DNA of 42,716 nucleotides from Planococcaceae bacterium Storch 2/2-2 (GTDB lineage: Bacteria; Bacillota; Bacilli; Bacillales_A; Planococcaceae). The stretch covers positions 1 to 42,716 of the forward strand of contig WOYE01000013.1 of the NCBI GenBank assembly GCA_009740415.1. Reading direction: 5' to 3'. Below the pieces are notes generated by a model. It ran no database searches. It had not been told where the DNA came from and saw nothing but the letters and a program-made list of their open reading frames with translations. The number at the start of each line of letters is the position of its first letter. The first letter of the stretch is position 1. Shown here piece by piece: positions 9,726 to 19,457 of the stretch. The position numbers were made by a program, and so were the translations under genes.

Positions 9726-10940
9726 ATGTCAAGCGAAACCATGAATAGTGACCATCGTCAAATGACGAAGAAGAAGTGGATGATCGGATCAGTGATCGGA
9801 GTACTCTTTATCGCCATGATGGCACTCGTACTTTTTGAAGGAACGAAAAAATCAGTCGCACTCGATGCAGACGGTGAACAAATAGACATTCGAACACATG
9901 CTAAAACGGTAAGTGACGTATTAGCCGAGCAGGAAATTGCAATCGGGGAAAATGATGCAATTACTCCAGCCCTCGATACAGCTCTTGAGAACGGTACGGA
10001 AATCAAATGGGAGCAAGCGAAAGAAATTGCAATCATGATTGACGGAAAAGAGCAAAAAGTGGAGTCGGTGAATAAAACAGTCGGTGCACTTTTAGAGGAG
10101 CAAGGAATTACACTTGCGGACTATGATATCGTTGAACCATCTGTCGATACACCAATTCAAGAAGCAGAACAAATTGATATTACGAAAGCATTTGAAGTGA
10201 AGTGGGTAGACGGTGGGGAAGAAGAAGCTGTATGGGCAACACCGATGAAAGTGGGAGAGTTATTACGTAAGCAAGAAGTAGAACTCGGCGAACACGATCG
10301 TGTAGAAGGCCTTGCAATGAGCAGCGAAGTCACACCAGAAACAGTCGTTAACATTACACGTATTGAACTTCACGAGGAAAAAGTAGAAGTACCTACTGAT
10401 TTCATCGTACAAGAGAAGCCAGATGCGAACATGTTCAAAGGCGAAACGAAAGTGTTGCAAGAAGGTAAAAAAGGGAAAGTTGAAAAAACATTCCAAATTA
10501 CTGTGAAAAACGGTGAAGAAGTGTCACGTGAAGTCGTAGCAGAAAATGTTGTCGAATCACCTACGAACAAAATCGTTGCAGTAGGAACGAAAGTGAAAGA
10601 GCAACCGAAAGAAACGGTTACACCTTCACGCGATAACAATGCACCTACAGGTGGACGTGAGTTTTATGTCGAAGCGACAGCTTACACACCTTATTGTGCA
10701 GGATGTTCAGGAATTACGGCGACAGGTATTAACGTTCGTGCAAACCCGAATATGAAATTGATTGCGGTTGACCCACGTGTCATCCCACTCGGTTCAAAAG
10801 TATGGGTTGACGGATACGGTTATGCAATCGCTGGAGATACAGGTGGAGCGATTAAAGGAAACCGCATCGACTTATTAATGCCAACGAAACAACAAGCGTA
10901 TAGCTTTGGACGTAAACAAGTAAAAATTAAAGTATTGTAA
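9726..10940 (+). CDS. yabE: Cell-wall-binding G5/3D-domain protein YabE (Rpf-like lytic factor)
   Basis: A 404-residue, membrane-anchored, exported protein. Order: short cytoplasmic head, one hydrophobic segment (about 19-41), three DUF348 repeats (about 44-215), a G5 domain (about 218-295), a linker, and a C-terminal 3D domain with the three aspartates Asp349, Asp371 and Asp382 in the MltA-like barrel. It is related to the stationary-phase/resuscitation-promoting wall hydrolases and likely acts on peptidoglycan. It has its own strong promoter with a Fur-like operator, GGAGGAATT before the ATG, and a perfect terminator behind. Confidence 0.92.
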   Translation: MSSETMNSDHRQMTKKKWMIGSVIGVLFIAMMALVLFEGTKKSVALDADGEQIDIRTHAKTVSDVLAEQEIAIGENDAITPALDTALENGTEIKWEQAKEIAIMIDGKEQKVESVNKTVGALLEEQGITLADYDIVEPSVDTPIQEAEQIDITKAFEVKWVDGGEEEAVWATPMKVGELLRKQEVELGEHDRVEGLAMSSEVTPETVVNITRIELHEEKVEVPTDFIVQEKPDANMFKGETKVLQEGKKGKVEKTFQITVKNGEEVSREVVAENVVESPTNKIVAVGTKVKEQPKETVTPSRDNNAPTGGREFYVEATAYTPYCAGCSGITATGINVRANPNMKLIAVDPRVIPLGSKVWVDGYGYAIAGDTGGAIKGNRIDLLMPTKQQAYSFGRKQVKIKVL

Positions 10941-10945
10941 TAATG

Positions 10946-10980
10946 AACGACGCATCGATAGCGATGCGTCGTTTTTGTTT
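10946..10980 (+). terminator. Terminator after yabE
   Basis: A perfect 12-bp stem (10946-10957 with 10962-10973) with 4-base loop and T-run, starting five bases past the stop. Confidence 0.93.
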
Positions 10981-10990
10981 GAACATTCGA

Positions 10991-11023
10991 CACTGTACAA
11001 CGAGCGATGTGAATTGTACACTG
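10991..11023. repeat. Inverted repeat upstream of rnmV
   Basis: CACTGTACAA (10991-11000) and TTGTACACTG (11014-11023) pair at 9 of 10 positions across 13 bases. It lies between the yabE terminator and rnmV and may be an operator or a leader hairpin. No clear rnmV promoter is seen otherwise. Confidence 0.4.
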
Positions 11024-11052
11024 AACGATAGAATAAAAAAGGAAGGTGCAGG

Positions 11053-12497
<1,445 letters not shown>

Positions 12498-12503
12498 AAG
12501 TAG

Positions 12504-12533
12504 TTGACAAATAATGAGGTTTACTGGTAAGAT
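12504..12533 (+). promoter_or_regulatory. veg upstream promoter (P1)
   Basis: TTGACA (12504-12509), 18 bases, TAAGAT (12528-12533) with an extended TGG in front. Confidence 0.75.
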
Positions 12534-12545
12534 GTTTTATTAAAT

Positions 12546-12574
12546 TTGACAAAATGTTCATAAAGTGATATAGT
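12546..12574 (+). promoter_or_regulatory. veg downstream promoter (P2)
   Basis: TTGACA (12546-12551), 17 bases, TATAGT (12569-12574), close to consensus. Two strong promoters in tandem agree with veg being one of the strongest vegetative promoters in B. subtilis. Confidence 0.85.
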
Positions 12575-12599
12575 TATGTTAAGTGAGGTGTAAGCAACT

Positions 12600-12866
12600 A
12601 TGCCAAAAACATTAGCAGACATTAAGAAGTCACTAGATGGTCATTTAGGGAAACGTTTGCACTTAAAAGCGAACGGTGGACGAAAAAAGACGATTGAACG
12701 CTCAGGCACGTTAAGCGATACGTACCGTGCAGTATTCGTCGTTGAACTCGATCAAGATGAAAATGCTTTTGAACGCGTATCTTACAGTTACACTGATATC
12801 TTAACAGAAGCAGTTGAGATTACGATTTTGGATGATGATCAATCAGAAGCATTTACTGTAAAGTAA
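12600..12866 (+). CDS. veg: Veg protein
   Basis: An 88-residue small protein highly similar in size and sequence to B. subtilis Veg, which is abundant in growth and stimulates biofilm gene expression by an indirect route; its biochemical activity is not established. The N-terminal [19 protein letters not shown] and the [12 protein letters not shown] stretch are characteristic. The ATG follows AGTGAGGTG. The expected neighbour sspF (small acid-soluble spore protein) between veg and ispE is absent. Confidence 0.95.
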   Translation: MPKTLADIKKSLDGHLGKRLHLKANGGRKKTIERSGTLSDTYRAVFVVELDQDENAFERVSYSYTDILTEAVEITILDDDQSEAFTVK

Positions 12867-12892
12867 GTCAAAGATAGATTCCATAGAAAGGC

Positions 12893-12940
12893 GCCCTTGC
12901 AATATGAATCAGTTGGGTATATTGCAAAGGTGTTTTTTTG
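12893..12940 (+). terminator. Terminator after veg
   Basis: TTGCAATAT pairs with ATATTGCAA across a 13-base loop, with further CC/GG pairing outside one mismatch, then GTTTTTTT. Confidence 0.8.
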
Positions 12941-13006
12941 TTTGTCTACGTTTTTCAAAAATTTATGGTAATATAAGAGATAGGATGGATGAACGGAGGA
13001 GTTTGT

Positions 13007-13867
13007 ATGCTGTATGAAAAGGCACCAGCTAAAATTAACTTAACGCTCGACGTATTAGGAAAACGTCCGGATGGGTTTCATGAAGTTGAAATGGTCATGA
13101 CGACAATTGATTTGTCGGATCGAATCGGTCTACGTTCTTTACGAGATGATCGGATTGAGTTAGACGTTTCAGAGCCATACATACCGACGGATGAGCGCAA
13201 CTTAGCTTATCGGGCTGCTCGGCTCATGAAAGAGACGTATCACATTTCAACGGGCGTATTCATTCGGCTTGAAAAGACGATTCCAGTCGCAGCCGGTTTA
13301 GCAGGTGGAAGTACAGATGCAGCAGCAGTCCTTCGAGGTTTAAATAAGCTATGGGATATTGGCGCAACACCAGAAGAGTTAGCGGCATTAGGAGCGACAC
13401 TCGGGTCGGACGTCCCGTTTTGTGTACATGGTGGAACTGCAGTTGCCACAGGACGTGGGGAACAGTTAAGAAAAGTGAACGATCCTCCGAACTGTTGGGT
13501 CATTTTAGCGAAACCACCGTTATCTGTATCGACGGCGACGATTTATTCGAATGTCAATCTTGATGATGTGCAACATCCGGAAACAGAGCAAATGATACAG
13601 GCACTCGAATTGGGAGATTATGAGGGCATGTGTCAAAGTGTAGGGAATGCACTAGAGTCTGTTACGATGTCCCTTTATTCAGAAGTTCGTACGTTAAAAA
13701 ACAAAATGGAACGTTTTGGAGTAGATGCAGCATTGATGAGTGGAAGCGGGCCGACAGTGTTCGGATTTGTGAAGCAAGAAGCACGAGTCCAACGTATTTT
13801 AAATGGCTTGCGAGGCTTTTGCCCTGAAGTGTACGCTGTTCGGATCGGTCAAGAATCTTTTGAGTGA
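13007..13867 (+). CDS. ispE: 4-diphosphocytidyl-2-C-methyl-D-erythritol kinase
   Basis: Fourth-step kinase of the non-mevalonate (MEP) isoprenoid pathway; phosphorylates CDP-methylerythritol with ATP. The 286-residue GHMP kinase has the substrate-binding start [21 protein letters not shown], the glycine-rich ATP motif [14 protein letters not shown] (93-106) and the third motif [12 protein letters not shown] use ATG 13007, with CGGAGGA (12994-13000) six bases ahead; the in-frame ATG at 12989 lies at the edge of that site. A TGGTAATAT (12966-12974) upstream could be an extended -10 box. Confidence 0.96.
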   Translation: MLYEKAPAKINLTLDVLGKRPDGFHEVEMVMTTIDLSDRIGLRSLRDDRIELDVSEPYIPTDERNLAYRAARLMKETYHISTGVFIRLEKTIPVAAGLAGGSTDAAAVLRGLNKLWDIGATPEELAALGATLGSDVPFCVHGGTAVATGRGEQLRKVNDPPNCWVILAKPPLSVSTATIYSNVNLDDVQHPETEQMIQALELGDYEGMCQSVGNALESVTMSLYSEVRTLKNKMERFGVDAALMSGSGPTVFGFVKQEARVQRILNGLRGFCPEVYAVRIGQESFE

Positions 13868-13932
13868 AAAGAAGTCTACAATCATTGGGACGTTTGTAGA
13901 TCGTACACGGAGTAGAAACACTCGATAAAATG

Positions 13933-13960
13933 TTGCGAAAAAGCGGACTATTGTGATAAT
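13933..13960 (+). promoter_or_regulatory. purR promoter with flanking PurBox-like pair
   Basis: TTGCGA (13933-13938), 16 bases, GATAAT (13955-13960). A PurBox-like 13-mer AAAAGCGGACTAT (13939-13951; consensus AWWWCCGAACWWT, 11 of 13) lies between the boxes, and a second in inverted orientation (13970-13982, about 10 of 13) lies downstream, 18 bases apart. Inverted PurBox pairs 16-17 bases apart are the known PurR sites, so this fits autoregulation. Confidence 0.45.
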
Positions 13961-13996
13961 GTACGAGTAATCATTCGGGTTTTAGGAGATGGTCTT

Positions 13997-14815
13997 TTGA
14001 AATGGAAAAGAAGTGAGCGACTCGTTGATATGACAAGATATTTGATTGAGCATCCACATACGCTCGTACCACTCACTTATTTCGCCGAACGTTACAATGC
14101 GGCGAAGTCATCAATTAGTGAAGATTTATCAATCGTCAAAGAGACGTTCGAGGCGGTAGGAATGGGCAGTCTCGTTACATTGTCCGGTGCATCGGGCGGT
14201 GTGCGTTTTATCCCGAAAGTATCAGAGGAAAAAACGCATGAAGTCATCGAGCAGCTAATAAGCGAACTCGGTCAAACAGACCGTCTTCTACCTGGGGGAT
14301 ATCTGTTTTTAACAGATTTATTAGGCAAGCCTCAATTGATGAATCAAATTGGAAAAATTTTCGCTTCGCATTTTGCGGAGCAATCGATCGATGTCATTAT
14401 GACTGTGGCAACGAAGGGGATTCCGATCGCTCATGCGATCGCACGTCATTTAAACGTACCTGTCGTGATCGTACGTCAAGATAGTAAAGTGACCGAGGGG
14501 TCGACTGTGAGCATTAACTACGTTTCAGGCTCTACAGGACGCATTCAAACGATGGCGCTTTCTAAAAGAAGTATGAAGAGCGGGCAGCGGGTTTTATTGA
14601 CAGATGATTTCATGAAAGCGGGAGGAACGATGGTCGGTATGAAAAACTTATTGAAAGAGTTCGAATGTGAACTCGCCGGCATTGCTGTACTCGTAGAGGC
14701 GGATCATCCGTCGCAAACATTGATCGATGATTATGTATCACTCGTTCGATTGAGCGGAGTCGATGAACAACGTCAAACGATTGAATTACAACAAGGGAAT
14801 ATTTTTAACTATTAA
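13997..14815 (+). CDS. purR: Purine operon repressor PurR
   Basis: Represses purine synthesis and related genes; PRPP binding releases it from DNA. The 272-residue protein has an N-terminal winged-helix part (about 1-72: LTYFAERYNAAKSSISEDLS) and a PRTase-fold effector domain with the PRPP loop VLLTDDFMKAGGT (199-211), KVTEGSTVSINYVSGS and VATKGIP. The start is TTG after AGGAG (13984-13988), matching the family N-terminus MKxRRSxRLVD. It lies just upstream of ridA, as in B. subtilis. Confidence 0.96.
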   Translation: MKWKRSERLVDMTRYLIEHPHTLVPLTYFAERYNAAKSSISEDLSIVKETFEAVGMGSLVTLSGASGGVRFIPKVSEEKTHEVIEQLISELGQTDRLLPGGYLFLTDLLGKPQLMNQIGKIFASHFAEQSIDVIMTVATKGIPIAHAIARHLNVPVVIVRQDSKVTEGSTVSINYVSGSTGRIQTMALSKRSMKSGQRVLLTDDFMKAGGTMVGMKNLLKEFECELAGIAVLVEADHPSQTLIDDYVSLVRLSGVDEQRQTIELQQGNIFNY

Positions 14816-14831
14816 ATAGGGGGAATGTATC

Positions 14832-15203
14832 ATGCATTACGTAAAAACAGAAGGAGCACCAGAAGCAATCGGACCATACTCACAGGCGGTGGAATATAGC
14901 GGACTCGTTTACGTGTCAGGCCAAATTCCGATGACAGCTGAAGGGAAATTGCAAGCCGTAACAATTGAAGAGCAAACGCACCAAGTCATTCATAACTTAC
15001 GTGCTATTCTTCAAGAGGCTGGCACATGGTTACACAATACAGTGAAAGTTACCGTTTATTTGAGCAATATGGATGATTTCGATAAAATGAACGAAGTTTA
15101 TGCCGAGCATTTCGGGAATCATAAACCAGCGCGTACGACGGTTGAAGTATCACGTCTACCGAAAGACGTAAAAATTGAAATTGAAGTCATCGCTAAGCGA
15201 TAA
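14832..15203 (+). CDS. ridA: RidA family reactive enamine/imine deaminase (YabJ)
   Basis: RidA proteins hydrolyse reactive enamine/imine intermediates such as 2-aminoacrylate to keto acids and ammonia, protecting PLP enzymes. The 123-residue protein keeps the full family pattern: EAIGPYSQAVEYSGLVYVSGQIP near the start, YLSNMDDFDKMNEVY, and the C-terminal HKPARTTVEVSRLP-KDVKIEIEVIA with the active-site arginine. It is 16 bases behind purR with AGGGGG in front and closed by its own terminator. In B. subtilis spoVG follows next; here it does not. Confidence 0.96.
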   Translation: MHYVKTEGAPEAIGPYSQAVEYSGLVYVSGQIPMTAEGKLQAVTIEEQTHQVIHNLRAILQEAGTWLHNTVKVTVYLSNMDDFDKMNEVYAEHFGNHKPARTTVEVSRLPKDVKIEIEVIAKR

Positions 15204-15208
15204 TAAGA

Positions 15209-15243
15209 GAAAACCCGCACCGGATTCGGCAGCGGGTTTTTTA
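15209..15243 (+). terminator. Terminator after ridA
   Basis: AAAACCCGC pairs with GCGGGTTTT with some inner pairing (CCG/CGG), followed by TT. Compact GC-rich stem typical of an intrinsic terminator. Confidence 0.88.
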
Positions 15244-15448
15244 CTGGAACGATTCGTGAAAAATTTAAAATCAGTTTTACCATCATACGTTGTATGTTTC
15301 ATACGGTAGCAAGTCACTACCCTTTTAATTACTTCCGCGTAACGATTGTATGGAGTTGTACACGTAAAACAATAGCTCTTCATTAAGTGACTCTTAAATC
15401 ACCTTATCATTTGAAATAGAACGTAAAAATTGTAATCGAACTTGAAAA

Positions 15449-15474
15449 GCTTCACCTGTCTGTAAGAGGGGTAT
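15449..15474 (+). promoter_or_regulatory. SigB-like promoter in the glmU leader
   Basis: GCTTCA (15449-15454), 14 bases, GGGTAT (15469-15474). The -10 is exact for the general-stress factor SigB (GTTTAA-N12-15-GGGTAT) and the spacing is right; the -35 matches four of six. Confidence 0.35.
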
Positions 15475-15619
15475 CCTAAAAAAAGTGGTCCTTCAAAACA
15501 GTTTGTCCATAAAGGTGTATAATAATAAAAGATGTATTGAAAATTGTCAAGATAAGCGGTTGAAAAGTAGTGGTATTTCCGATATAGTCAATAATGAAAT
15601 TAGGGATGGAGGCTTAAAA

Positions 15620-16996
15620 ATGCCGAATACATACGCAGTTATTCTCGCAGCTGGACAAGGCACGAGAATGAAGTCTAAATTGTACAAAGTATTGCACCCG
15701 GTCTGTGGAAAGCCGATGGTTGAACATGTGATTGATCACATTTCAGAAATCGGTGCCGATCGTATCGTAACGATCGTCGGGCACGGAGCAGAGGCAGTGG
15801 AAGCGACATTAGGAGAGAAGAGTGAATACGTCTTGCAGGCGGAACAACTCGGAACAGCGCATGCGGTAGAACAAGCTGGAACGTTACTGGGCGACCTAGA
15901 AGGAACGACACTCGTCGTTTGTGGTGATACACCACTTATCCGTCCAGAAACGATGCAAGCATTACTTGACCACCACCGTGAAGAAGGAGCAAAAGCAACG
16001 ATTTTAACAGCGATTGCGAATGATCCTACAGGGTATGGACGTATTGTCCGCGGAGCGGATGGTACGGTCGAGCGAAACGTCGAACAGAAAGATGCGACGG
16101 AAGAAGAGCAACGAATTAATGAAATTAATACGGGAACGTATTGTTTCGATAACCAAGCATTGTTTGAAGCTTTAAAAAGAGTCGACAATGACAATGCGCA
16201 AGGTGAATATTATTTGCCGGATGTCATCCGTATTTTAAAGGAGCAAGGTGAAACGATTGCTGCTTACGTAACGGAAGACTTTACAGAAACACTCGGTGTG
16301 AATGACCGTGTTGCTCTAGCAGAAGCAGAGCGGCTTATGAGAGCTCGTATTGCTGAGAAGCATATGAGAAATGGTGTTACGATCGTATCACCTGAACAGA
16401 CTGTAATTAGTGCAGAAGCTGTCATCGGTCAAGATACAGTTCTTTTACCTGGAGTGATGATCGAAGGAGCGACAACGATCGGCGCGGATTGTGTGATCGG
16501 TCCGAACAGTCATATTGTAGACAGTTCGATCGGAAATGAGACGACGGTTCATTCGTCAGTCGTCTTAAATAGCTCCATCGGTAATGAAACAGCGGTAGGT
16601 CCATTCGCTCACATTCGTCCAGAATCGAACATTGCAAACGATGTGAAAATCGGTAACTTCGTCGAAGTGAAAAAGTCAACGATCGGTAACGGAACGAAAT
16701 TATCACATTTAAGTTATTTAGGTGATGCGACATTAGGTGAGCGTGTCAACATTGGTTGCGGATCGATTACTGTAAACTACGATGGAAAAAATAAGCATGA
16801 AACGATTGTTGGCGACGATGTATTTGTCGGTTGTAACTCGAACCTCGTCGCACCTGTAACGATTGAAGATGAGTCATTTATTGCTGCTGGTACGACGGTT
16901 ACAGAAAATGTCCCAAAACGTTCACTTGCAATTGGACGCGTTCGACAGGAAAATAAAGAGGACTATGTGAAGAACTTAAATTTAAAGAAAAACTAG
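15620..16996 (+). CDS. glmU: Bifunctional GlcN-1-P acetyltransferase / GlcNAc-1-P uridyltransferase
   Basis: Makes UDP-N-acetylglucosamine, the precursor for peptidoglycan and teichoic acids. The 458-residue protein has an N-terminal nucleotidyltransferase domain with [11 protein letters not shown] (9-19) and [11 protein letters not shown], and from about residue 250 a left-handed beta-helix of hexapeptide repeats forming the acetyltransferase. The start at 15620 has GGAGG (15608-15612) ahead and gives the family N-terminus. It is followed within ten bases by prs, so the two are cotranscribed as in other Bacillales. Confidence 0.97.
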   Translation: MPNTYAVILAAGQGTRMKSKLYKVLHPVCGKPMVEHVIDHISEIGADRIVTIVGHGAEAVEATLGEKSEYVLQAEQLGTAHAVEQAGTLLGDLEGTTLVVCGDTPLIRPETMQALLDHHREEGAKATILTAIANDPTGYGRIVRGADGTVERNVEQKDATEEEQRINEINTGTYCFDNQALFEALKRVDNDNAQGEYYLPDVIRILKEQGETIAAYVTEDFTETLGVNDRVALAEAERLMRARIAEKHMRNGVTIVSPEQTVISAEAVIGQDTVLLPGVMIEGATTIGADCVIGPNSHIVDSSIGNETTVHSSVVLNSSIGNETAVGPFAHIRPESNIANDVKIGNFVEVKKSTIGNGTKLSHLSYLGDATLGERVNIGCGSITVNYDGKNKHETIVGDDVFVGCNSNLVAPVTIEDESFIAAGTTVTENVPKRSLAIGRVRQENKEDYVKNLNLKKN

Positions 16997-17006
16997 GGGG
17001 ACCATG

Positions 17007-17966
17007 ATGGCTAACCACTATCCGAATAAAAAATTAAAAGTATTTACGTTAAATTCAAATGAGTCTTTAGCAAAAGAAGTTGCTGATCACATTGGCTGTG
17101 AACTAGGAAAATGTTCAGTTAAAACGTTCAGCGATGGAGAAGTACAAATTAATATCGAAGAGAGCGTTCGTGGTTGTGACGTATTTATCGTTCAATCGAC
17201 TTCGAACCCAGTAAACGATAATTTAATGGAGCTTCTTATTATGATCGACGCATTAATGCGCGCGTCTGCACGTAAAATTAATGTCGTTATGCCGTACTAC
17301 GGTTACGCGCGTCAAGACCGCAAAGCGCGTTCACGTGAGCCGATCACTGCGAAACTCGTAGCGAACTTAATTGAAAAGGCAGGCGCGGACCGTGTGATCG
17401 CAATCGATTTACACGCTTCACAAATTCAAGGATTTTTCGATATTCCAATTGATCACCTTGTAGCTGAGCCTATTTTAACGGAGTATTTCCAAAGTAAAGG
17501 AATGGAAGGCGAAGATCTCGTCATCGTTTCTCCTGACCACGGCGGTGTAACGCGTGCACGTAAAATGGCAGACCGTATGAAAGCACCGATCGCGATCATT
17601 GACAAGCGTCGTCCGAAGCCAAACGTTGCAGAAGTGATGAACATTGTCGGCGAAGTAGAAGGTAAAACAGCGATTTTAATCGATGACATTATCGATACAG
17701 CAGGAACAATTACAATCGCTGCTGACGCATTAATCGCAAGTGGAGCAAAAGCTGTCTACGCTTGTTGTACACACCCTGTTCTTTCAGGACCAGCGATCGA
17801 GCGTATTAATAACTCTCAAATCGAAGAGCTCGTTATTACGAACTCAATTGAATTGCCAGCAGAAAAACAATCACCAAAAATTAAGCAATTATCGATTGCA
17901 GAGCTTCTCGGTAATGCAATTATCCGCGTTTTCGAAGATAAATCAGTTAGCCGACTATTTGACTAA
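17007..17966 (+). CDS. prs: Ribose-phosphate pyrophosphokinase
   Basis: Makes PRPP from ribose 5-phosphate and ATP, feeding purine, pyrimidine, histidine and tryptophan synthesis and providing the PurR effector. The 319-residue protein is a class I PRPP synthetase with [15 protein letters not shown], the ATP loop [12 protein letters not shown], and the PRPP motif [12 protein letters not shown] (about 220-231). ATG 17007 is better placed behind AGGGGG (16995-17000) than the adjacent ATG at 17004. Confidence 0.97.
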   Translation: MANHYPNKKLKVFTLNSNESLAKEVADHIGCELGKCSVKTFSDGEVQINIEESVRGCDVFIVQSTSNPVNDNLMELLIMIDALMRASARKINVVMPYYGYARQDRKARSREPITAKLVANLIEKAGADRVIAIDLHASQIQGFFDIPIDHLVAEPILTEYFQSKGMEGEDLVIVSPDHGGVTRARKMADRMKAPIAIIDKRRPKPNVAEVMNIVGEVEGKTAILIDDIIDTAGTITIAADALIASGAKAVYACCTHPVLSGPAIERINNSQIEELVITNSIELPAEKQSPKIKQLSIAELLGNAIIRVFEDKSVSRLFD

Positions 17967-17984
17967 GATTTTCTTCGCATCTCG

Positions 17985-17993
17985 TGTTATAAT
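17985..17993 (+). promoter_or_regulatory. ctc extended -10 promoter
   Basis: TG-T-TATAAT at 17985-17993, 50 bases before the ctc ATG. A TTGACT at 17959-17964 is too far (23 bases) for a normal -35. The SigB promoter known for B. subtilis ctc is not visible here. Confidence 0.55.
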
Positions 17994-18042
17994 GAAACGT
18001 AATGAAAAAATTCTAAATTCACAATAGAAGGGTGTTAAACAA

Positions 18043-18690
18043 ATGACTACAGTAAAAATTGAAGCACAACTTAGAGAGAGCAATAAAAAATCAGCATTAA
18101 CAGAATTACGCGCAGCAGGATTCGTACCAGCAGTACTTTACGGATTCGAAGCGGACAATACGACAATCGCAGTAAAAGAGCGCGACGTATTGAAAGCAGT
18201 AGAAGAAGTAGGACGTAACGGAGTTGTTGAACTTGAAGTAGATGGAAAATCATACAACGCAGTTTTACAAGACTACCAAACAGAAGTATTACGTACGAAC
18301 TTAACGCATGCTGATTTCCTTTCAATCGACATGACAGAAGAATTAGAAGTTGACGTAATCGTTCACCCAGTAGGAACTTCAGCTGGTGAAAAAGAAGGCG
18401 GAATCGTAGAACAGCCAACACGTGAACTTACAATCAAAGTAAAACCAACAGCAATTCCAGAATCATACGACATCGACATTACAGCGCTTGAAATTGGAGA
18501 TTCAATCTCAGTAGCTGACATTCGTGAAGAAGCACCATTTGAAATCTTAAACGAAGATGACGAGTCATTAATCGTTATCTCAGCACCACGTTCTGAAGAA
18601 GAACTCGAAGCACTTGATGAAGTAGCAGACGCAGATGCAAGCGTAGAGCCTGAAGTAATCGGTGCAGCAGACGAAGCGGACGAAGAATAA
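18043..18690 (+). CDS. ctc: 50S ribosomal protein L25/general stress protein Ctc
   Basis: Binds 5S rRNA in the large ribosomal subunit; in B. subtilis it is induced by stress. The 215-residue protein is the long (TL5/CTC) form: N-terminal L25 domain (about 1-92, with GFVPAVLYGFEADNTTIAV) and a C-terminal beta domain (about 93-185), then a very acidic tail. The ATG follows GAAGGGTG. It has its own SigA-type promoter and a terminator, so it appears to be expressed singly. Confidence 0.94.
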   Translation: MTTVKIEAQLRESNKKSALTELRAAGFVPAVLYGFEADNTTIAVKERDVLKAVEEVGRNGVVELEVDGKSYNAVLQDYQTEVLRTNLTHADFLSIDMTEELEVDVIVHPVGTSAGEKEGGIVEQPTRELTIKVKPTAIPESYDIDITALEIGDSISVADIREEAPFEILNEDDESLIVISAPRSEEELEALDEVADADASVEPEVIGAADEADEE

Positions 18691-18707
18691 TATTCATGCT
18701 GAGCGAG

Positions 18708-18738
18708 AAGCGCACGGATTATACCGTGCGCTTTCTTT
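18708..18738 (+). terminator. Terminator after ctc
   Basis: AAGCGCACGG pairs perfectly with CCGTGCGCTT over a 6-base loop, followed by TCTTT. A second weaker T-rich hairpin may follow near 18760-18797. Confidence 0.85.
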
Positions 18739-18825
18739 CCATATAAGGAAAATAAGTTCTCTCCCTTCTCTTGAAGAAGCAGAGGGCTTTTTTGCATAGT
18801 ATAAAAAAGATAGGGGTTACGTAAT

Positions 18826-19392
18826 ATGAAAATGATCGTCGGATTAGGAAACCCGGGTCGAAAATATGAGTCGACACGACATAATATCGGTTTTCGTGTC
18901 ATCGATGAATTAATGGATCGGTGGAACGTGACATCGATGCAATCGAAGATGAATGGAGAATTTGCAGTCGTTCATCGACCAGAAGGCAAAGTACTACTCG
19001 TTAAACCGATGACGTACATGAATTTATCAGGAGAGTGCGTTCGTCCATTAATGGATTATTATTCGATCGAACCGAAAGATGTAATCGTTTTGTACGATGA
19101 TTTAGACTTGCCACTCGGGCGTTTACGCCTTCGACAACGTGGAAGTGCAGGAGGACATAATGGGATGAAGTCTCTCATTCAGCACCTTGGCACCGAGCGA
19201 TTTTCTAGAATACGCATTGGAATTGATCGTCCAACGAATGGAATGACAATTGTCGACTACGTACTCGCTTCATTTCGGAAAGATGAAGAAGATGATGTCG
19301 TTCAAGTGATTCAGCAAGCAGCTGACGCATGTGAAGAGTCGGTAGGGCGGCCATTTTTAGAAGTAATGAATACGTACAATCAACAATCATAA
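18826..19392 (+). CDS. pth: Peptidyl-tRNA hydrolase
   Basis: Releases tRNA from peptidyl-tRNA that has dropped off the ribosome; essential (spoVC in B. subtilis). The 188-residue protein has the catalytic pair Asn9 and His19 ([18 protein letters not shown]), PMTYMNLSG, the [15 protein letters not shown] stretch and [12 protein letters not shown]. The ATG follows AGGGGT. In B. subtilis the sporulation gene fin follows; here only a 65-base gap with a terminator separates it from mfd. Confidence 0.97.
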   Translation: MKMIVGLGNPGRKYESTRHNIGFRVIDELMDRWNVTSMQSKMNGEFAVVHRPEGKVLLVKPMTYMNLSGECVRPLMDYYSIEPKDVIVLYDDLDLPLGRLRLRQRGSAGGHNGMKSLIQHLGTERFSRIRIGIDRPTNGMTIVDYVLASFRKDEEDDVVQVIQQAADACEESVGRPFLEVMNTYNQQS

Positions 19393-19403
19393 AAGAGGGA
19401 GTT

Positions 19404-19430
19404 GCTTTGGTGATTAGCCAAAGCTTTTTC
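19404..19430 (+). terminator. Terminator between pth and mfd
   Basis: GCTTTGG (19404-19410) pairs perfectly with CCAAAGC (19418-19424) over a 7-base loop, followed by TTTTTC. Confidence 0.8.
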
Positions 19431-19457
19431 CGTTTATTGATTTAAAGGGATGATGAA

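Larger units (their letters stand above)
15204..15619. other. ridA-glmU intergenic region (spoVG position, empty)
   Basis: A 416-base gap with no supportable gene. After the ridA terminator it holds a cluster of alternating CATAC and GTATG words near 15284-15305, a SigB-like promoter at 15449-15474, and a TATAAT at 15518-15523 that may be a glmU -10 box without a good -35. No frame encodes anything like SpoVG. An in-frame extension of glmU upstream to 15485 has no ribosome site. Confidence 0.6.

Noticed and set aside
10520-10535. TCACGTGA core in yabE as parS
   Set aside because: Only the central eight bases fit; the arms do not match.
15485-15619. In-frame upstream extension of glmU
   Set aside because: The family N-terminus starts at 15620, which has a good GGAGG; the extension has none.
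17965-18042. SigB promoter before ctc, as in B. subtilis
   Set aside because: No GTTTAA-N14-GGGTAT pattern; an extended SigA -10 is the best candidate.
18363-18902. 179-codon minus-strand frame opposite ctc
   Set aside because: Low-complexity Ser-rich shadow of the acidic ctc tail, crossing the ctc terminator and the pth start.
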